DNA of 64,000 bases. Source: Clostridia bacterium (GTDB taxonomy: Bacteria > Bacillota > DTU025). A program made the position numbers and the translations under genes. Below, in pieces: positions 60,026 to 64,000 of the stretch. The stretch covers positions 1 through 64,000 of the forward strand of contig JAYFQW010000012.1 of the NCBI GenBank assembly GCA_034926675.1, given 5' to 3'. The notes under the pieces are model-generated. The model searched no databases. It saw only the letters and a list, made by a program, of their open reading frames with translations, and was not told the DNA's origin. Numbering within the stretch: position 1 is the first letter of the stretch; each line of letters opens with the position of its first letter.

Positions 60026-60604
60026 TCAGCGTATGGGGAGTTCCGCGTCCAGCGCGCGCTGATACGCATCGCGAGTGCGCTCGTTGAAGCACACGAATAT
60101 CACTTCATCTATGGACGGATCGACCTCAAGGTGCCGCGTCACGGTTCTCATGGCGATTTGCGAGGCCTGCTCCAGGGGATAGTGATACGCTCCGGTGCTG
60201 ATCGACGGAAATGCCAAAGTGCGAACACCGTGTTTTGCTGCGAGTATCAGCGAGTTCCTGTAGCAGGCGGCCAAAAGGTCCGCTTTGCCCGCGCTGCCGC
60301 CCTGCCAGATCGGGCCCACTGTATGTATGACATACTTCGCGGGCAGCCGGTATCCTCTGGTGATGACGGCATCGCCGGTGTTGCAGCCTCCAATCGCCCT
60401 GCACTCGGCGAGTAGCTCAGGGCCGGCCGCTCGATGTATTGCGCCGTCCACACCGCCTTCGCCGAACAGTGTGGTGTTGGCGGCGTTGACTATGGCGTCG
60501 ACGTGCTGCTCTGTGATATCTCCGCGGACAACGGACACTCGGTCGCAACTACACGGCGGTTGCGGCTGCGGCCCGATGGGGCCCTTTCCAGAGCTCGTGC
60601 TCAT
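60026..60604 (-). CDS. macrodomain protein (O-acetyl-ADP-ribose deacetylase-like)
   Basis: Macro domain of the YmdB/MacroD type, ~192 residues. Diagnostic motifs: GDITEQHVDAIVNAANTTLF, GEGGVDGAIHRAAGPEL, KYVIHTVGPIWQGG and LAFPSISTGAYHYPLEQAS. The Asn-Ala-Ala-Asn and G-G-V-D-G-A-I motifs bind ADP-ribose and support removal of acetyl or ADP-ribose groups. AAAGGAG precedes the ATG. It stands alone upstream of the methyltransferase gene on the same strand. Confidence 0.9.
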   Translation of the reverse strand: MSTSSGKGPIGPQPQPPCSCDRVSVVRGDITEQHVDAIVNAANTTLFGEGGVDGAIHRAAGPELLAECRAIGGCNTGDAVITRGYRLPAKYVIHTVGPIWQGGSAGKADLLAACYRNSLILAAKHGVRTLAFPSISTGAYHYPLEQASQIAMRTVTRHLEVDPSIDEVIFVCFNERTRDAYQRALDAELPIR

Positions 60605-61214
60605 TCCGTTCGCATCTCCTTTCTACCTGCGTTAGGATTCATCATGGCTGGGCGCGAATCCTCCCAGGCCGCACCGGTTGGGGTCCGCCGGGATGCTGTA
60701 GGCGTGGGACGAGGACCTGGGACCCGTCATAGTCCTCTGCCGAGACCAGACGAAATGGCTGAGTCGGGTACCGCGGGATATGGTGTAAACGACCAGTGGC
60801 GAGAACACGAGCGCCCTGTTTGCTAACACCTCGGCCCAGCCGAGGAACCTAGCGCTCAAACAATACGGCAAACGCGACCAATGCGATGGCCATTTTACGG
60901 CATTATCTGTTATTGTAAGGACAGAGTGGGGTGTCCGTATTTACCACGGTGACCGCGTTTTTCCATACAGGCTAATAGCCAAGTATGTGGAGTTGGATAA
61001 TGGGCAGGAGACAGTACTAGAGACACACACGGGCTCAAGTCGAATATAAGTTGTAGAGGCAGACGGTACTTGGTTAGCTTGTCCTTGCTAACAGGCTCTG
61101 CGTTTCATGGACCGTTGTTGATACAGACCGGCGTTTACGGTAACCGCAGCCCAAAGGGGGATGAATGCAGTGGACAACAGGATGTTATTGGCGTAGTTGG
61201 TATATAGAGGGGGT
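60605..61214. other. intergenic stretch; palindrome upstream of the secreted-protein gene
   Basis: About 600 bases. A minus-strand frame at 60632-60871 (LANRALVFSPLVVYTISR) may be a membrane-protein relic but has no start signal. GTTAGC (61073-61078) and GCTAAC (61087-61092) form a perfect 6 bp inverted repeat with an 8-base spacer, ~120 bases before the next gene, a possible operator. GC content falls toward the right. Confidence 0.4.
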
Positions 61215-61961
61215 ATGGTCTCTGTGAAAAGGATCTGGTTGACTCTGTTAATTCTGGTTGCCTTGCCGGTAAGTGCATATGCGACCGGCGATAGTTGTTC
61301 GGCTAGTGGCGTTTCCTATAGAGTATGCTATGGGGCGCCGTTAGGAGGCCGTAGCACAGCACAACTTCCATACGTTCTGCCTGCCGATATAGTGCCAGAG
61401 GACATTGTGGGAGTGATTCCTGTATCAGACCACACTTTGAAGACGCTAGGGTTCAGAATAATACAGTCAGCGGGCCGCGCTATTGTATTGGTGTCAGTTG
61501 AGAATCCACTATGTACTACCGAGGTTACCGGATTTACAGTGATCACTAAGGATGGGCGGCGATGTCAGGAGACAATCGACGGTTTCGTTATTGTTGAGCC
61601 CGCAGAAGCGGTTAACGGGAACATAATGGCTGTTACATATAGATCTAGTACGTGGGATGAGCAGTATGTAACCTTCAAGAACATGTGTAGCCAGACCGTG
61701 AAAGTGCTGCACCTGTTTGCTGGGCCATTTGATGTTGAGTATATGGATAATGCGGGACGCTGGAGCGCCGACAAGGCTCATTATGTCGGGTCTGGGGAGG
61801 AAGTGCAGTACAGGTTCAGAAGAGACGCATTTGGCAAACCCAATGAGATTGTGTTTTTCCAGACGATACTGAAATACGAGCATCAGGGCATGATTTGCGC
61901 AACCTGTGTCGGCCCGAATTTCAATATTGATCTGATGCATCTAGGTATGCCTGGATACTAG
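61215..61961 (+). CDS. secreted Cys-containing protein, function unknown
   Basis: 248-residue exported protein: basic start (VKRIW), hydrophobic core (LTLLILVALPVSAYA) and a cleavage site near AYA-TG. The mature part has eight scattered Cys (SCSASGVSYRVCYG, CTTEV, RRCQE, NMCSQ, MICATCVG), suggesting disulfides or metal binding. No family recognised. The ATG at 61215 is very close to GAGGGGG (61207-61213); the GTG at 61224, 10 bases from it, may be the real start. Its lower GC content and isolation next to an IS copy hint at transfer. Confidence 0.65.
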   Translation: MVSVKRIWLTLLILVALPVSAYATGDSCSASGVSYRVCYGAPLGGRSTAQLPYVLPADIVPEDIVGVIPVSDHTLKTLGFRIIQSAGRAIVLVSVENPLCTTEVTGFTVITKDGRRCQETIDGFVIVEPAEAVNGNIMAVTYRSSTWDEQYVTFKNMCSQTVKVLHLFAGPFDVEYMDNAGRWSADKAHYVGSGEEVQYRFRRDAFGKPNEIVFFQTILKYEHQGMICATCVGPNFNIDLMHLGMPGY

Positions 61962-62310
61962 TACTGCTTTGTTGCATTCTATCGTTTGCCATGCATCGGC
62001 GGGAAGGCTTGCCGCGATATCGGAGGCTTTCCGCCTGAAGCAAGCTGGTCCGACGTGTGTAGCACTGCATTGGCCACATGTGCATTCCCCGGTTCCTTTT
62101 CGTCTTCTTTCGCATCAGCTTGAGCTCCCTGTATGGGTTTTCGGACTCTGCTCAGGGACTGCTACGTGCGAGCTCGGTCAGCTCACAACTGGTTAGTGTC
62201 CTCGGTAGTGGTGTAAACCCAGCGGGAGGATCCTGAGCGTATTGACAGGGACAGCCGCCATGTGGTTCTCTTCGGGTGTAATGCAAATACAATCCGAGGG
62301 GGCAACCACG

Positions 62311-63379
62311 ATGGCAGCTGCCAAGAGAAATGTATCACTGCTGGACATTCTCCGCCAGATGGGGATGGACGAGGACGCTGATTTTCTCAGGGACGGCGCG
62401 CAGCTTCTGACTCAAGGGAACGTTCTTTCTAGGCTTCCTGGAGCCCCGGAGAATGACGGAGAAGGCTATCCTGTCCGTAGTCCAGGAGGCGTACGTTCAC
62501 GGGGTCAGCACTCGAAAGGTGGACGAACTCGTAAAGGCTCTGGGCTTGGACGGCATTGACAAGAGCGAGGTCTCGCGGATTACCGCAGAGCTAGATGAGG
62601 AGATCAACCGGTTTCGTAGCAGGCCTCTTGAGGGACCCTACCCGTACGTGTGGCTGGATGCTACGTACCTAAAGGTCAGATCCGACCACCGAGTTGTGAG
62701 CATGGCCCTGGTCATAGCGCTCGGCGTCAAGATGACCGGGGATCGTGAGACTCTCGGTTTCGCCATAGGGCCTTGCGAAACCGAGGCGTTCTGGCATGAG
62801 TTCCTAAAAGGCCTGGTATCTCGCGGGCTTAGCGGAGTGAAGCTTGTGATAAGCGACGCCCACGACGGGCTGAAGAAAGCGACCCAGAAGACTTTGCTTG
62901 GGGCGTCGTGGCAACGATGCACGGTGCATTTCATGCGCAACGCGCTTGCCAATGTGCCTCGGGCCGCTCAGCAAATGGTTGCAGCCTACATCCGGACGAT
63001 ATTCGCTCAACCCGACCAGGCGACCGCCAAGGCTCAGCTCCGGCAAGTTGCGGTTACCCTAGAAGGAAGGTTCCCCAAGGCAGCGCAAATGCTCTGCGCA
63101 TGCGAAGACGATATCCTAGCGTACATGGCGTTTCCGAAGGAACACCACAGGCAGATTCACTCGACGAACCCTCTCGAAAGGCTAAACAAGGAGATCAAGC
63201 GCCGCGCTGACGTAGTAGGCATTTTCCCTAATGCCGATTCAGCGCTCAGGCTTCTTGGATCGGTGATGATAGAGCAGAACGATGAGTGGATCGTACTGCG
63301 CAGGTATTTCAGCCAGAAATCCATGGGCAAGCTGCTGCTGCCAGTCGATGCAGCTGTGGCGCTGCCTCCAGTGGAGTAG
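62311..63379 (+). pseudogene. IS256-family transposase, copy B (internal deletion with frameshift)
   Basis: Starts at ATG 62311 with GAGGGGG upstream: MAAAKRNVSLLDILRQMGMD, DADFLRDGAQLLTQ. At about 62414 it joins GTTCTTTC sequence that in copy A belongs ~50 codons further on (LREGTFFPSF), in a different frame. The catalytic part then continues from 62453: VDELVKALGLDGIDKSEVSR, VWLDATYLKVR, SDAHDGLKKATQKTLLGASW and HSTNPLERLNKEIKRR to the normal C-terminus. Here the Trp that is a stop in copy A is intact. Confidence 0.85.
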
Positions 63380-63449
63380 ACCCTTGATCGAGTCGAGATG
63401 GTTGCCTCTAGGCAGGCAGAGCACGATCACATGAGTTTCGCTCTACACA

Positions 63450-63500
63450 GCGCCGCCGCCTACAAGGAGCCCCCTGTGCGGCTCCTAGGCGGGGCGGCGC
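63450..63500. terminator. long GC-rich hairpin near the IS256 copy B terminus
   Basis: GCGCCGCCGCCTACAAGGAG and the complementary CTCCTAGGCGGGGCGGCGC form a ~20 bp stem with a short loop. Matching structure with partly different bases at 20396-20445 shows that the stem, rather than the sequence, is kept. There is no T-run. Confidence 0.5.
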
Positions 63501-63643
63501 CCACCGACCGAGGCATTGCTGTCCGCGTTTCCGTATCTGACGCATAGGCAAACTGTACACACAAACCGGCCGGAAGAGATTAGCGAGGATCGACTCCGAG
63601 GAGAATCGAAGAAGCGATTTACACCACTTGACAAGACGTGACC

Positions 63644-64000
63644 ATATGTAAGAGAAATATGCACATGTTTTAGTCACTATTTGAGCTTTCCGAGAAGACG
63701 GAATGCGTTCTACCACGGCTTTCAGTTTACGCCCTCCTACGAATCAGGCGAAAACGCGTGCCCGAGTGCGGAAGTTGGGGTAGAGAGTTCGTCTGCGAGC
63801 CGGACCCGCGACGGGCTGCCGAACTGTTCGTAGCCAGACATGCGCAGCGAGTTCATGTCCCTTCAAGATGGCCGCGCATATATGCTAGCGTGCCGCTGGA
63901 AACACGATAGTGGATCAGTCAAGGAGAGATTGGGCATCACACAACCGGTGACGTGCGTAGAAGTGTTGGGCGGCCCTGCTCTCGCTGACGGCCGCCCCCA
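63644..64000. other. right-end stretch without a firm gene
   Basis: About 350 bases to the window edge. A plus-strand frame from 63674 to 63912 encodes GREFVCEPDPRRAAELFVAR and VPSRWPRIYASVPLETR without a visible start signal, perhaps a gene fragment next to the IS. Another frame from 63839 (MRSEFMSLQDGRAYML) is open to the edge. I cannot decide between them. Confidence 0.35.

Larger units (their letters stand above)
62191..63643 (+). mobile_element. IS256-family element, copy B (both ends present, internal deletion)
   Basis: Both termini can be seen: GGTTAGTGTCCTCGGTAGTG from 62191 and, read backwards from 63643, GGTCACGTCTTGTCAAGTGG. They share the inner AGTGGTGTAAA and form imperfect ~27 bp terminal inverted repeats. 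Length is about 1.45 kb. The transposase has an internal deletion (see the gene), so it needs a helper to move. It is very similar to copy A at 20253-21545 in the opposite orientation, about 42 kb away. Confidence 0.85.

Noticed and set aside
60632-60871. 79-codon minus-strand frame with a hydrophobic stretch
   Set aside because: No start signal and an in-frame stop just upstream; at most a relic, noted in the intergenic entry.
1-64000. CRISPR arrays, rRNA and tRNA genes
   Set aside because: No regularly spaced direct repeats and no conserved RNA-gene motifs were seen on reading; a tRNAscan or CRISPR search would be decisive.

Overview
The window looks like a chromosomal segment of a GC-rich (roughly 58-60 %, estimated by eye), Gram-positive-type bacterium. 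Start codons often follow strong AGGAGG-like ribosome binding sites, GTG and TTG starts are common, and gene families such as XRE-ImmA/IrrE, DUF2284, DUF3795, AraC/GyrI and the L-2-amino-thiazoline-4-carboxylate hydrolase family suggest an anaerobic member of the Bacillota (clostridial or Limnochordia-like). No rRNA or tRNA gene was seen, so the taxonomy is inference. Layout: positions 1-1050 carry the end of a sensor kinase, a RelE/ParE-type toxin-antitoxin pair and an excisionase-like HTH protein. 1331-4015 is a three-gene ABC-2 exporter operon, followed by a secreted coiled-coil protein and a decayed AbiEi/AbiEii locus (5439-6427). A PH-domain membrane protein lies at 6477-7142. || 7525-20252 is a defence island. 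It opens with a type III-like restriction operon (Res, Mod and a third gene that fuses a RelE-like domain to a UvrD-type helicase). It continues with single defence genes: an Abi_C protein, an AbiJ-NTD3 protein, a GmrSD C-terminal half and a SEFIR/TIR fragment. These are separated by four 86-91 bp imperfect inverted repeats that resemble integron attC sites; the best two end in GTTAGGT, and each site is followed 20-45 bp later by the next start codon. No integrase is visible. The island ends where a broken IS256-family element cuts the SEFIR gene. || 21774-34093 is a large catabolic cluster: dipeptide-type ABC importer (substrate-binding protein, two permeases and a fused two-ATPase protein), a GntR regulator, three RraA-like proteins and three M20-family hydrolases. 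Two of these enzymes lack residues normally needed for catalysis. 34118-36171 holds a PNPOx-fold protein, a DUF3795-S51 peptidase fusion and two relics. 36572-43322 is a sialic-acid-type operon: GntR regulator, BadF-type kinase, NanE, NanA-like lyase and a sugar ABC importer. || 43848-50100 is a second defence and decay region: HicB and ExeA-like relics, an XRE-ImmA/IrrE protease overlapping a PIN-domain gene, a HEPN (RxxxxH) protein, and a truncated IS21 element fused to a methyltransferase relic. 50572-56308, all on the minus strand, encodes an ATC hydrolase, an FAD oxidoreductase, a GNAT-kinase fusion, a MazG-like pyrophosphohydrolase and a membrane-anchored alpha/beta hydrolase. The right end has an IS3 relic inside a PPC-domain protein gene, an AraC/GyrI remnant, a SAM methyltransferase, a macrodomain protein, a Cys-containing secreted protein of lower GC, and a second defective IS256 copy.
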